A stretch of 64,000 nucleotides of DNA from Dysidea avara (GCF_963678975.1 NC_089275.1:18612220-18676219), one strand, 5' to 3'. Positions 52,801-64,000 are shown, counted from the first letter of the stretch. Program-made: numbers and translations. The notes: a model not told the origin generated them from the sequence alone.

Positions 52801-55117
52801 GGTGATATTTTATCATGGGCCATGTCAACACCTTCGTTGTCCCTACCATTGTACTGTATGATAAGCACAGAAACTAACATCTCTACTTTTCCATATTAAA
52901 GCCACTGTCAAATACACGCAGGATCTCAAATACTGCTGAGTACTCCATCCCAAGGTTTGGAATACATGCTCTGTTTAAACACTGGGGTGGTTACTACGTT
53001 GTAAGTGCCATAATCACATGCTATATACTAGATAAACATGCTTCACTTCGCATTTTATTATTGCGAGTGAAGATTCCAAAACTCTAAGTGGATTAATACT
53101 CTCAGCACACAGTCACCCTACATCTTGAGTGCTGTTAAAAAGCAAATTCCTGACCTGAATAGACACCAGGCTCATTAAACCACCAGGCCTAAAATTGATT
53201 TAGAGGAAGTAAATGTCTGGGCTTCTACATATATGGATTAATACGGTATGATCTTTAATATCACATGATAGTTTGGGGTAGCTAGGTAGTGTATAGAAAG
53301 ACTCTACTTATTAAATGTACATGGTTAATAAGCACAGTTAAGTACACATACTTAGTATCCCTTATAAAAATTATTGCCTGTTATCAGCCTTCTGCAAGCC
53401 TGTCAATGTTATAATGTCACTAGCCTGTCACTGTACTGTATTCTAGATTATGCTGTTGTACCATTCCTGGGGCAGGCCTGTCTGGCAGGATTGCTGCAGG
53501 ACGGTAACAGTATAGACCATATTCCAAATGACGTCACGAAATAAAATGGCTGCGGATATTTGGGGTATTCTAACATTTTCGAGTGAGAGTTCCAATGAGG
53601 CTTAATAAAATTCAAATCGCTATTCAATCCTGGAAGAAGATATTGACCTAAAACCAACAGGTACAGTTATAAGGGTATAAAATCTATTCTCTAACGCCAG
53701 GTTAGAAATTTTTAACTGGTTTTCAAAGTCTAGAAGAAAAACTATTGTTTCTTTGCTGTAATAACCAACCTGGTAGTTTCGCCTTGATATATATTTTGTT
53801 AGCCTCTATATCAATCTTCGAAATCTCGACTGCCATTGGTGATAATACTTGAAAATATAAGAACCTCCCAAATAGAAAATTCGTGTGACGTCATTTGGAA
53901 TATTTGGAATATGGTCTATTGTGGCAGGTGTGTAATTTCAATTTACGGGCCTGTTACAGTCAAGGACCAGGGTATCCTGAAAAAAATGTACAACAGGCCT
54001 GGAACATACATGTAACTTGTTGCTATGGTGACCACTGTTGCTACTGGTTACTATATTGCTTAGCTCACTTAGTAGATTTCCAAGTTCCTGCAGTAGAGCA
54101 GTTATACATACCATACTGACTAACTTGCCTCGCCATCTTCCTGTTATATTAAAGGTTTCATTTTGTGTATTTATAATCTTGCTAACAAGTAAACTTTTCA
54201 TTGTGGGATTTGAAATGCAGCAGCGTTTACAGGCCTGTATCAGTTAGTACAAAATGAATGAATCTTTACAGACCTGCCACAGATTTTGACTATTTCACAG
54301 GCTTGTTACCAGTCCTGTATACAATGTAACACAGGCCTGTTGTACACAATAGAGCAGGTTACAGGCCTCCTAACATACAAAAACGACCAATTCCATGTCT
54401 GTACCAGGACAAAAATTTTGTAAGGGATACTTGTGGAAGACAAACTACAAATTGCTACTACAAGCTCATGTTATGTAGAATGAAAGTGGACTATCATCAA
54501 AACAAACCAGAAGTGTCGCAGTATACTAGATGCTTCCTAATGTCCAATAAAGAGTGTCAACTGTAACAGTGATATCAGTGTAGCAGCACATGGCATTTCC
54601 TTGATTGCTTGAAAAATGTGGTGGACACATAGCTCAATAGATTTTAGGGTTGTGCAACCTTAGAGTGATGAGGTCTATAAAGACCGGAACTTTGAAAATG
54701 CTGTAATAGTAAGTCTGACCATGCGTTCACTTATGAATTTGAATTTGTGCCTTTCTTGGTATTGATGTGTAGGGAAAAACAAATACACCCACCAAAATAA
54801 TATGGAGATAGTATAGAAGTGCAACCTCCCTAACTGCCCACAGAAGCTGCTCAATGACCTGGACAAAGACATATCCATTGAATCTAGATCAAGTGTGTCA
54901 GGTAGTGTATGCAAGGGGCATACCCCTACTGATGGACTGCAAATCCAACACAATAGATTTACATAGCACGTGGTCAGGGACTGCCATATAGCTATAGTAC
55001 CAACTGGTCTGTTACCAGGACTACCACATGGAGGTTAGCATCATGGGAAGACACACACACACACACACACAAACTAATATACACACTCGTGTACTGTACA
55101 CATACATGCATACACAT

Positions 55118-55175
<58 letters not shown>

Positions 55176-57386
55176 ATATACACACTCGTATACTGTACAC
55201 ATACATGCATACACATGCACGCACGCATGTGCACACATAATACAAACTTACTCTCCCATGTGTGAGAACATTTTCAAGCAAGGAAAGATGATTTGCATCC
55301 AACTCCCTGAGACATAGAATACCCTTCTTCCTCACGATAGCCAGCACATACAAATCCTCAACATTCTCCTGTGACCACTTCAAGTCAGGCAGCAACAAGA
55401 AACCAGTCTCACTACCTTCATCATTGTAGATCACTCGGTCTGCTTCTGCCCTACCCTCCAGTATGTTATCCACCCACTATGGTGGAGATGATACAGTATG
55501 ATCATGATTTCACATATGTACGTACATGCATTGATATATATGTATATGCATATATAAATACTATCTACCCCCTACTTAGCTTGCACACATGTGTACATAG
55601 ATGTATGTATAGTGTAAAACTGAGGTCCTGTGTCCATTTCCTTAATAATAAGATTATTGACAAATTTAAGCATAAGGTTGGAGTAACTCATTGTTAAGAA
55701 TTTAAGATTATAGTTTTCATTCCTTAATGGGGTTTTATCACAACTATGCAAAAAATTTGTAATTTTCAACTAGAGCAGGGACCATAGCACATCGATAAAA
55801 AGTACTGAAACAAGTTGGAGTAGTGCATGATATTGAATAACAGTAAAACAATAAGAAGTGTTATATCCACGATGAAGGGATGAACATCGTTCAACCTTTG
55901 TGTCCCATTTGACAACTTTTCTGCAATCAAAATAGCTACTGATTTTCGTTGCAAAGGGAAGCCATCACGTGCTACCGCCAAATCGACACCTATCACTGTT
56001 AGCAAAGATAAATGGGACACAAAGGAGTAAGTTAATGAAGAATGCATTGTATGCACTATGGTAAGCCAAAGGCACATGTCTGGCTAAAGCAACGTCATAC
56101 AGTGAAAAATCAAGCCTGTAGCCTTAGCTGTTATCGAGTTACGCTGCATCAATCAGTCAGTTACTCAGTCAGTAGAAAATTCCGTAGCAACTTGTTGAAA
56201 GTGTTTTGGGTCGCTCTGAAGACTTAGTTTGGGACTAGCCAATACTGCTTCATCATTGTCAGAGAAAAGTGCGTGACGTTGGTTTTGGATGATGTGTTGT
56301 CATTCCCCACACCTTTGTGGTCCCTACTATACAGTACCGTATTGTACTGTATAATTAGGCTTGTGAAGCCAGACTGATACAGATGCACAGAAGCTTATCA
56401 GTTAAAGATCTGCTTGTGTTACTGACAGATCGTGAGGCTAAATATCATTTGTAGTCTACACCAATAAATAAATTGCAAATCTGATGTCTAGTTTACCACA
56501 GCCAAAATGAAGTGAAAACAGAACCGCTATTGTTATGCAGACCTCTCTTATCATGTAGGTGCTGTAATAAGGCCAAGTCAACTGTCAACTTGATTAGTTG
56601 CTTCATGGGCCACCTTTTTACTGTATATAAATTTTCATGAGTGGAAAATGAAGCTAAAGTACCACTAGAAATTCTGAGCCCAGGCCTCATAATCTTCCAA
56701 TGCACTCTACATAATTGATAAAATCCCACATGAAAGTAGCAGTCTAATCATGCAGACTAGAAGATTAAGGTACGTACCTGAAGACTTAGTGCTTGTGTTT
56801 GTGCATATGGTCTAACATAAGTAGCATATACATGTCCACTCTCTTGTATCATAATTGACCTCTGCTGGGAGTACTTCTTTACATGTTTTTCTGTAGCAGG
56901 ATAAACCACTGTTAACTTTATCCCTGTGTCACTAGAATACTGTCCATAGATATCATTCTGAAAGTTGTGCGTGAACGATGTACGACCGTCTGTAAACAAA
57001 GTGGTGACTGCTTCACGAGTAAACACTGTCTTCTCAGCTAAGATAACAGCAAACTTGTCTTCTGACTCATCGAACTTACCATACAGTACAATAGACTTGG
57101 TTGTAGGGTTTTCTGATAGCACTCTTTCAAATTTGAAATTCTCTAGTGGTAATGTGTTAAGCTCGTTCTTTGTTTCTGCTGCTCCAGAGGAACTGGTTTG
57201 TTCTATATTAACAGATTCTGGTGTTAAACAGCCCCCTTGATCTGTAGCCAACTGCTGTTTAAGATTTGATCTTCTTGCACTAGTCAATTCAGTTTTCTTT
57301 CCTTTAACAACACTCTTGCTTTTTGCATCTACACCAGACGTTCCAGGCGAAGTCGTCTGCGATTTTTTCGTGGTCTTTCTCGGCAT
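46860..57386 (-). CDS. DCPS: Scavenger mRNA-decapping enzyme DcpS, 3 exons, 363 aa
   Basis: Hydrolyses the m7GpppX cap remnant left by 3'-to-5' mRNA decay, releasing m7GMP; a HIT-family enzyme of cytoplasm and nucleus. Exons: 56778-57386 (203 codons), 55252-55476 (75), 46860-47117 (85 plus stop); both introns are phase 0. A basic, Ser/Thr-rich N-terminal extension (residues 1-65, PRKTTKK) precedes the domain-swapped N-terminal domain (NFKFERVLSEN). Exon 2 carries AEADRVIYNDEG and LIPDLKW-like LLPDLKW, lining the cap pocket. Exon 3 has the HIT triad HLHVHF with His304, 306 and 308; His306 is the expected nucleophile. It is slightly longer than human DcpS (337 aa) through the N-terminus. The frame extends a little upstream of the ATG without another ATG. 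Head to head with CNOT4. Confidence 0.95.
47118..52600 (-). other. DcpS intron 2, no recognisable features in most of it
   Basis: No coding frame with family features, long inverted repeat or tandem array was recognised here. CTCTAATAGAACATACA motif variants occur at 51677-51697 and a weaker one near 52014-52031. Confidence 0.5.
52610..52860 (+). repeat. Copy of the dispersed repeat family seen at 5330-5800
   Basis: Shares 'aagcagtagaaaattc', 'gtagcaactt', 'tttttgggtgatatttt' and the 3' end 'gtccctaccattgtactgt' with the copy at 55880-56340. Confidence 0.55.
53513..53918. mobile_element. 406-bp MITE with TAGACCATATTCC ends
   Basis: TAGACCATATTCCAAATGAC at 53513 is complemented by GTCATTTGGAATA..TTGGAATATGGTCTA ending at 53918, with a small duplication in the right arm. 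Both arms carry TGACGTCA-like words next to the termini. TA at each end fits a Tc1/mariner-like target. Confidence 0.8.
55048..55240 (+). repeat. Duplicated (CA)n block beside DcpS exon 2
   Basis: Two copies of a block consisting of a CA run, 'aaactaatatacacactcgt', 'actgtacacatacatgcata' and 'cacatgcac' lie in tandem (about 55052-55119 and 55120-55221). The block ends 12 bp inside the intron from the donor of DcpS exon 2. Confidence 0.9.
55880..56340 (+). repeat. Longest copy of the dispersed repeat family
   Basis: It carries the landmarks 'aaatgggacacaaagg', 'ggcacatgtctggc', 'gtagcaacttgttgaaagtg' and the end 'gtccctactatacagtac', in the order found at 5330-5800. The first 80 bases contain 'gtgtcccattt', the complement of a later block, so the 5' part can fold back. 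It lies within DcpS intron 1. Confidence 0.55.
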
Positions 57387-57605
57387 TATGCGCTTAATAT
57401 AAGGCACAGTAAATTACTTTTAATCAAGCGCCGAAGTTACGAAAATATCCTAATTTAGCACCGTAAAACAGGGTGTTCGTAGCGTTCAAGTCCTTGGCAA
57501 CTTGACTCCAATTTCTACTGCGTTAGAAGGAATTGTATTTAATTCTCGGTTCGAGAACTGCATTTACGTTTCGTTATCTTTCTATTGAAAGCGTTTTAAG
57601 CGACA
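57387..57605. promoter_or_regulatory. Shared promoter region between DcpS and CNOT4
   Basis: 219 bp separate the two divergent ATGs. The stretch is locally CpG-enriched ('agcgccgaagttacg', 'gttcgtagcgtt', 'ctcggttcgag', 'acgtttcg') relative to the flanks, and no TATA box is evident. A shared promoter is inferred from spacing and base composition. Confidence 0.55.
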
Positions 57606-59672
57606 ATGTCTCACCATAACATTTCGAATACAATTTTGAGACACGAAAACCGTCCAGAGGTAAGCGAATTTATATGTACCAGCTCAGTAGCGTTTTCATT
57701 TAGTGTTTTGTCGTTATGTTGTTGCTTGTATGTCGCTGTGGGTTGCGAATTTATTTCGTTTTTTCCTTTTAGTGCCCGCTATGCTTGGAATCATTAGAAC
57801 TTGATGATATCAATTTCTACCCTTGCGAGTGCGGCTACCAGGTATGTTATTGGACAACTGGTGGTTTGTTTGTAGTTTTCCACACTTACACCAAGCCTGC
57901 CTGATTTAGAAGGGACATAATTAGCTGTCATTTTACACCATGAATTCAGAATTGCACTAACAAGTGTAAATTTGGTGAAAGAATTTTTTAGTCATCTTGT
58001 TTGCAAGCTGTCATACCCCTTTTGGCTAAGATATAGCCTTTTTTGCTTGCGGCAACTGTTGGTCCCATTTTTTATTAATGAGCGTGAAGTCAGGACATCT
58101 TGCATCAACATGGAAATAGTAAGAATAAGTTGATTTACAGCAGACTTTTGCTTTCATAATTAATCCCTTGTCAGTAATTGGTTAAGCATCATTGTCAGTT
58201 ATGTCATATGGTGTTGACAGCAAGTGTTGTCGTGATGCAGTCATGTTGGAATTCCTGGTGGATGTTTGATCATTGGACCATGTTGTATGCATTTCTTTGG
58301 GTATTGGCCCTGCCTTTGTAAAGACAAGTTTGATTGCATGTACATTATGTGGTTATGGGGGAGATTTCTGTTGTGTGTATGATGGTTAGGACTGAATGTG
58401 TTTGTGTGTATAGGTGTGTAGATTTTGCTGGCACAGGATCAGAACTGATGAGAATGGATTATGTCCACAATGTAGAAAGGTGAGGAAGTGTGATGTGTGT
58501 ATTTAAATGAGGAACTATTTGGGGAAAATGTATTCCTTCTTTAATTTGCTATTTGCTATTATTCTGGTACTTTTTGTGTAGCCATACTCAGAAAACCCAG
58601 CAGAATATATACCCTTATCACAAGAGCAGTAAGTGATTTGTGTGCATGTGTGTTAGTTTTGCAGACTTAAGGTTACGGGATACTGTAAACCTCACATGTA
58701 CACTATCAATCATTTTTCATGATTAGGGGTTTGATTTTTCTTAATGCATTGTTATCAAATATTTATGCATTCTTAAGGTTACGGGATACTGTAAACCCAC
58801 ATGTACACTATCAATCATTTTTCATGATTAGGGGTTTGATTTTTCTTAATACATTGTTATCAAATATTTATACATTCTTAACTTCTCATAAATCGACATG
58901 GAATTCAAATGTTGTTATGGAAACATGAGTTGTCCCCATGCCAAATAGTGAAAACTGTGAACCAAAAATCAGACCAATGAAGAACCATGAGAACTTACTA
59001 ACAATTCTAAGGTTTGAAGAACATCACTTGTGAAGGACTGACAAGAGGATTTGTGAATAATGTGTATAGTTGCTGAAATATGACTACAATATGGCCTAAA
59101 GCAAGACACTGTAGTCACAAAATTAATTTTTAAATTGATATCACAAGCACTAGAAACATTATTTCTAACAAATGGCTCCGTCAGGACCTAGACAAGAAGC
59201 CAGACTAGTAGTCTGTTTATACAAAATGTTAACAACTAGTTTGACAGTCCTGATTTTTGGTTCAGGAAAATATCGCCATTAGTCAGCAAAACTACCCATG
59301 TGCTTACAGGTGTACCAGTTGCTAAGTGTGTTGTATCTATGTTATCTTGTACTGTTACGTGAGTTTTCTTGTACCTTGTAACTGTCCAGTCAGCACGCTA
59401 TTATTCTCCCAACAATTTAAGCCTGTTACCAGCTGATACAAAATACAACAACACCAAGCCCGCCTTAATTAAAATTTTTGTTTGACAGTCGCTCACTATC
59501 CCGTAACCTTAAAACAGTAATTCATTAACATTTCAGTTAATATATCTGCAAAATAATTGATGGTATTGTGATTAGGGCTACAAAATTATAGTGATTGTGG
59601 GATTAATCGTGATTGTCTCTGAACATCGTGATATTGGTGTGTGTGTGTGACTGTGTGTGTGTGTCTGTGTCT

Positions 59673-59709
<37 letters not shown>

Positions 59710-59993
59710 TGTGTGTCTGTGTGTCTGTGTGTGTGTGTGTGTGACTGTGTGTGTGTGACTGTGTGTGTGTGACTGTGTGTGTGACTGTGTGAGCATGTCA
59801 TAATAGTATGTATGTTATGGTTTGTATCCTACCCCACATCAGGTTACAGAAGATGAAGGAAGTTAAGAGACAACGAAGTATGGAGAAGAAACACAAAGTG
59901 ATTGAGAGCAGGAAGAGTCTTACCAATGTCAGAGTGGTGCAGAAGAATCTGGTGTTTGTAATAGGATTATCGCCCAGACTGGCTGACCCTGAG
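57606..59993 (+). CDS. CNOT4: CNOT4-like RING E3 ligase, 5' part (five exons, continues beyond window)
   Basis: CNOT4 is a RING E3 ligase associated with the CCR4-NOT deadenylase complex. Visible exons: 57606-57659, 57773-57841, 58414-58479, 58582-58628, 59843-59993, in phase, 129 codons. The C4C4 RING occupies residues 19-61: CPLC, the YPCECGYQVCRFC stretch, and CPQC, using only cysteines as in CNOT4/Not4p. A lysine/arginine-rich helix follows (QKMKEVKRQRSMEKKHK). The last visible exon reaches LVFVIGLSPRLADPE, the start of the RRM. The rest of the RRM, the CCCH finger and the long C-terminal region are not seen before 64000; the intron after 59993 runs at least 4 kb. The start ATG begins the canonical short pre-RING leader. 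Confidence 0.92.
58666..59512. mobile_element. Element with TTAAGGTTACGGGATA ends and a duplicated left terminus
   Basis: CTTAAGGTTACGGGATACTG occurs at 58666 and again at 58772 in a ~106-bp direct tandem duplication (to about 58878). The complement TATCCCGTAACCTTAA ends at about 59512. The simplest reading is a non-autonomous element of about 740 bp whose left end was duplicated. It lies in the CNOT4 intron before exon 5. Confidence 0.7.
59636..59793 (+). repeat. (GT)n microsatellite with regular GTCT/GACT interruptions
   Basis: Long GT runs are interrupted by 'ctgtgt' and 'gactgtgt' units. The tract ends 50 bp before CNOT4 exon 5. Open frames on its minus strand (poly His-Thr) are artefacts. 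Confidence 0.95.
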
Positions 59994-60043
59994 GTGTGTG
60001 TGTGTGTGCGTACGTGCGTTGCGTTGTGTGTGTGAAACAATTT

Positions 60044-60109
60044 GAACATACACACTTACAGTGACACACATGTGCACGCACGTGTGTGTCACTGTAAGTG
60101 TGTATGTTC
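60044..60109. repeat. Perfect 27-bp inverted repeat with 12-base loop
   Basis: GAACATACACACTTACAGTG plus ACACACA (60044-60070) is exactly complementary to 60083-60109. It lies just 3' of CNOT4 exon 5, within the intron. It is partly CA/GT in composition, but the ACTTACAGTG core is not simple sequence. Confidence 0.9.
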
Positions 60110-60959
60110 ACTTTGTTGTAAGGTTTTACAGGGTTGTGCTAGTTGAATGTACTGGTCTTAATAGCCATTAACTTGGCTCCATCCAGTCTGTCTGGTTATT
60201 CATATTGTATTTATGTTATGACATGATTACATGTGTGGGTGTTATCAAGTTACTAGCGTGCTATATGACACTGGTGAGATGGTAAATAACTTTTATTCAA
60301 GCTGGTCTATATGTACTGTACTATCTCTGACTTGTAAATGTTGTCTGTAAGGAGTGCTTACTCTGTATGTACGTATGTTTTATTGTGCTAACACAACCCT
60401 TACAAAGATGGGTATCCTAGCTGTTTGTATTTGGCTAAACCCAAGTTCCCAAGTTGCACGACCATCGTTCACATGTTTCCTTTCACTTATTTTGAAAAGC
60501 CACTTACATTTTCATGCAAAATAGAACTGCTTAACACAACCACTGCTTCTAATGTATCAGTCGCGTATTTTTGGTCGTGCACATACATTGCTTATTACAC
60601 TAAGTAGTCTTGTTTTCAGTACATTTGACACTAATCCCCCACAATTCAGTTATTCATGAACTGTGAAACTATGTAGTTTGTACTGAATGTGTTAACAAGT
60701 ATCAGAATATGTTTGTTTGCACACCTCGTCAACCCTAAAATGAGGGTATGCTGAAACGTTGTACAAAAGGTTTAACAATTCTTTAATGTTGGCAGTTCCA
60801 ATCAGATTGCTGCATTTCAAGTTGTGTATATTTCTAAGTATTCATGGCTAATGGCTTAATTGTTACTTCCAGTAATAAATTGTGATAAAACCTGGTGTAA
60901 AAAAACCTGTCATTTCTGTTGGGTTCATCCTAGTAGCACCATCAAGTAGCTGCTATAAG

Positions 60960-61362
60960 TAGGGATGGGCGGTATTGCTTTTTTGAAGAATGGTACGGTA
61001 TTAGGAAAAATACCTCGGTATCACTAAATACCTTGTATATTGTACACTTTTTTAAACACCTGGGTAAGCTATGATTTACACTTATACCCACATTGTGCTA
61101 GTAGTGAAAGTTATCTTTTAAAGGAACAAATGAAATGACAATTGTACCACAAAGTAAGGTTTTGAATATCTCAAAAGGTAAATTATTGTGTTTGTCTTAA
61201 ACACATGGTTGTATGGGGCTTGACTTTATGTGTAGCCACCACTAAACCACCAAAAATTTAATTAATACATTAAATTTGGTATTCGGTATTTTTAGAAAGC
61301 CACAACGGTACCTGAAAATACCTTTTTAACTACTAATACCTAAATACCTCCCAACCCTAGCT
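60960..61362. mobile_element. MITE with TAGGGATGGGCGGTAT ends (hAT-like)
   Basis: TAGGGATGGGCGGTATTGC at 60960 is matched by AATACCTCCCAACCCTAG ending at about 61361. Internal 'cggtat' words in both directions are typical of this widespread hAT-MITE type. A more decayed relative may lie at 13330-13610, where 'accgta'/'taccat' words recur. Confidence 0.7.
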
Positions 61363-61387
61363 GTAAGCGGATCAGGTTAAGTAATAT

Positions 61388-61490
61388 TTGTAACACGGCC
61401 ATGAGGGCTTTGCCTGAAATATATGCCCAACTGCCCAGGCCTAAGGACAGAGGGCATACATTTCAGGCAAGCCCGAATGCTTCATGTTAC
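61388..61490. repeat. ~100-bp imperfect hairpin
   Basis: The arm GGGCTTTGCCTGAAATATAT with GCCC pairs imperfectly with GGGCATACATTTCAGGCAAGCCC; outer 'tgtaaca' and 'tgttaca' extend it. Likely a small foldback element. Confidence 0.6.
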
Positions 61491-61866
61491 AGAGCTCTAA
61501 TAATTATGTAACACTTCCCATCGTATCAGGCTGATAGCCTACACAGGGAGATCAAACACCCAAGCCAGTATGAGTGCAGCCACCGGATATATTATATAAT
61601 GCAAGTATAAAAATTTCAATTATGGTTCAGCAATAGTACATTCTGGTTATGTTTGGTTACGACGAACAGACAAATCCTAGAGATATCACAGAGAATTTTG
61701 GTTATGCAAATTTAATGTTTAAATCAATGCTATTGAATCGTTTATGGGATAATTATGGAGTCTACTAAAGACCTAGATAGGTAAGCTTGCTTGTAGAGTG
61801 GTCACTACATGCAGAGTGGTAATTTCGTGATGGAGGCGTGGTCCGTATTTGGAAACGATTGGTGAA

Positions 61867-62111
61867 TATGTGACCGGGCCTGCGCATGTGGGCACAAACT
61901 ACACCCCGTCACTTTACAGGTCATATCTCAGTACTGGAACGGAATATTTGCATTCTGTAACTTGCATCCTAAAGCCAATTAAATGCTTACTAAGAGCTGA
62001 AATTGTATTGCCATAGCATTATGGTACAAAAAGTTATGAGTGATGAAAGTTTGAAAAAGTAGGCAAAAATCAAGTGCCCACATGCCCTATTTTCGCAGGG
62101 CCAGTCACATA
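61867..62111. mobile_element. MITE with TATGTGACCGG ends, copy 2
   Basis: TATGTGACCGGGCCTGCGCA..TGTGGGCAC at 61867 is complemented by GTGCCCACA..CGCAGGGCCAGTCACATA ending at 62111. It shares the TGTGACCGG start and TA flank with the element at 32809-33045, but the interiors differ. Confidence 0.8.
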
Positions 62112-62274
62112 TAATAATAAGCTATAGCACTAGTTCTCACCTTAGCCCAACGTTTTGTCAACTTGTAGGATAGAAATGCTTTCTGTCTGAGTAGTTTTCC
62201 TGGTGAAATCCAGGTCGTGCATTATAATCATGTATTAATCGATCCCCACAATCGATTTTGGCCTTAACGTCTGT

Positions 62275-62766
62275 CAGGAGCGCATCGAATCCTATGGACA
62301 AGGGAGCATGTAACTTTCTGAAGAGCAAAATTCAAACATGGTTGCCGTGTACTATAATAAATAACTTTTTAAAATTTCCCAATTAGGATATTATGCGGAG
62401 GCACATGCTCTAGTATGTCACACTTCTGCTGCGACGAAGTGAAGCTATGGAAACGAAGTTCATTGTCACGATGGAGGAATAGTAGCACAGGCTTAGCAGG
62501 ACAGTCTTTCTACAGTCACTAATCATGTGAAATCATGCGAAATTGCTCACTTGACTATTCCTAGCTCTACCTTAGACTCGACCATCTTCCTATCGAAGCA
62601 GCTTTACATAAAACAATGGAGTAGCAGCCCATTCAGTGTATCCCTGTTGCGCGTAAGAATGATGTAACCAATTATGTACATAGTAACACTGTATGAATTT
62701 CGCCCGTAGTATTGGTAGTGTACGGAGTTACATGCTCCCTTGTCCATAGGATTCAGTGAGCTCCTG
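62275..62766. mobile_element. ~490-bp foldback element
   Basis: The arm GAATCCTATGGACAAGGGAG..CATGTAAC (62287) is exactly complemented by GTTACATG..CTCCCTTGTCCATAGGATTC ending at 62754. Less exact outer CAGGAGC/GCTCCTG blocks extend the ends. The interior is without coding potential. Confidence 0.85.
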
Positions 62767-63128
62767 CGTCTATACAATCGCTGCCCAGATGTAGCCCAGT
62801 CTACATTTTGTATGTCTGAGCTAGGTAGCTGGGCTACATACGAAATGTAGCCCAGGCAGCTCCTTTAATCAGAAGTGTGGAAGCGTTATATATTATGATG
62901 TACACACATAATTATGTAATGTGCAACGCCATCCAGTAAACATTCCAGTGCTCTGTACATAGCTTTCCCAGACCTGTTTTTTTTTTGGGTCAGGTGATGG
63001 TAGAATTTATCAAGTTGTCTATCTGTGTATCCAGTGGTTAGGTGACCTCAATGTGGTCTCAATGGGTGAGGTCATGATGACCTAACTTTGAAACCTGGTA
63101 TATCAGTGTGCCATTGTGTGAGTTAGTG

Positions 63129-63722
63129 TTAATAGACTCTATCCAAAACCACGCCCACTTTTCGGACGCCATTTTGAATGGGGCCAATTTCAATATCACT
63201 GACTGCACTGCATTGAAATTCAACGATGAAGAAAGCTCGCACAAAGTGGTATTGTCAAACAGTAGTCCATGAAAGCTTTCAATGCTGTAAATTCTTTGTT
63301 CTGGCTAAAAGCAGGTGATTATCAGGTGATGAACAAGGCGGACGACACTAATTCCCTTGTTTACCTGTACAGGGAGCGCCTGGATGGTCAGCCGCTACTA
63401 CAGTTGCTATCACTAATAATTTACCGCAGTAATGGAACTAAAATACTATCTATTTGTTTTGCAGTGCTTCCTGTGTGGGCCAACAAGGCAATTTGGGCTG
63501 TCGATGCTTTGCGCCTTGTTCAACCCTAATAACCACCTGCCCCTAACCAATTTACAACCTTGATTACTTCCACGGCCAATTGTTCGACAATACCCCCTAG
63601 TTCGAGCTTTATTCATCATCAGATTTCAATGTAGCGCAATCGTAATAATTGATACTGGCCCCATTCAAAATGGCGGGAAGCTGTTGCTATGACAATTACG
63701 TAGTTTTGGATTGTGTCTATTA
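63129..63722. mobile_element. ~590-bp inverted-repeat element at the right end of the window
   Basis: TTAATAGACTCTATCCAAAAC (first 20 bases) at 63129 pairs with GTTTTGGATTGTGTCTATTAA ending at 63722. Inner blocks GCCATTTTGAATGGGGCCA and its complement also match. An 86-codon frame inside (63269-63529) has no recognised similarity. Confidence 0.75.
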
Positions 63723-64000
63723 ATGCAAGATGAAAATTTTGATGTGCTCATTTTGTGGGGAGTAAATTTTGTAATGTGCAATGCTCCATATATAACCACC
63801 AGTTAGTGTAACAAAACTAGTTCTAGCACAAACTCCACGACGATTAGCACAACTAATTTCACCCCCTTTGGCGATGCTAAGGGATTCCGTTAGCACCTCA
63901 TGTCGACGGCCATTACGGTTTTGTTCACGTGAGCGAATAATTATTTTTAAAACAATTACAACACATTATGCTTCTGTTCTGTTACACTCCCCGTGATTGA
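63723..64000 (+). other. No recognisable feature (CNOT4 intron)
   Basis: Nothing coding or repetitive was identified. The next CNOT4 exon, expected to continue the RRM, was not found here. Confidence 0.4.

Noticed and set aside
53460-54370. Repeated 'acaggcctg' words as a designed binding-site array
   Set aside because: Spacing is irregular and copies are degenerate; they look like remnants of a decayed repeat.
54992-55240. Open frames in CA/GT tracts (also 26737-27038, 33595-33944, 59578-59801, 59798-60111)
   Set aside because: Translations are His-Thr or Cys-Val repeats produced by the microsatellites.
47118-55251. A hidden gene in the 8.1-kb DcpS intron
   Set aside because: All frames are short, without family motifs or consistent splice phasing.
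63269-63529. 86-codon open frame as a gene
   Set aside because: It sits inside an inverted-repeat element and has no recognised similarity or splice context.

Overview
This is a nuclear window from an animal, about 37% G+C by eye. It carries spliced genes with GT..AG introns (several only 45-56 bp), long CA/GT runs and many inverted-repeat transposon remnants. The gene set (an ABCC transporter, an LNX-type RING/PDZ ligase, archaemetzincin, DcpS and CNOT4) is metazoan. Compact coding blocks in repeat-rich introns suggest an early-branching invertebrate, perhaps a demosponge. That taxonomic guess is inference; no search was run.

Layout. Positions 1-4380 hold no host gene, only decayed retrotransposon pieces, a MITE and repeats. 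Positions 4381-21666 (minus) hold a 29-exon ABCC4-like transporter whose conserved reading frame is broken by two in-frame stops at Trp positions and by a frame change. Its large introns hold a decayed Helitron helicase and several MITEs. It is head to head, 329 bp apart, with a 16-exon major-facilitator transporter (21996-38102, plus). That gene's introns hold a 1.35-kb palindrome, a ~3.6-kb array of ~31-bp repeats and more foldback elements. Next on the plus strand, in a repeat-poor stretch, come a 10-exon RING + zinc-finger + four-PDZ protein of the LNX family (38396-45432) and an intronless archaemetzincin (45612-46769). Tail to tail with the latter, 90 bp away, is the three-exon decapping scavenger DcpS (46860-57386, minus), with an 8.1-kb last intron. 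DcpS is head to head, 219 bp apart, with the 5' part of CNOT4 (57606 onward, plus). CNOT4 still has at least one exon to come when the window ends; 60000-64000 is intron filled with foldback elements.

Functional links. DcpS and CNOT4 both act in mRNA decay (cap hydrolysis and CCR4-NOT deadenylation) and may share one promoter region. The ABCC and MFS genes are both membrane transporters and also share one. The other neighbours have no obvious common pathway.

The least explained signals are: (1) a short motif, core CTCTAWTAGAG, often present as two ~17-18-bp copies capped by TATCTTGATC, recurring at least 13 times, including inside two unrelated MITEs and at the edge of the minisatellite; (2) the Trp-to-stop changes in the transporter; (3) the mixed LNX/PDZRN domain order; (4) the large palindrome. 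Exon boundaries were derived by hand from splice-site phase and family similarity.
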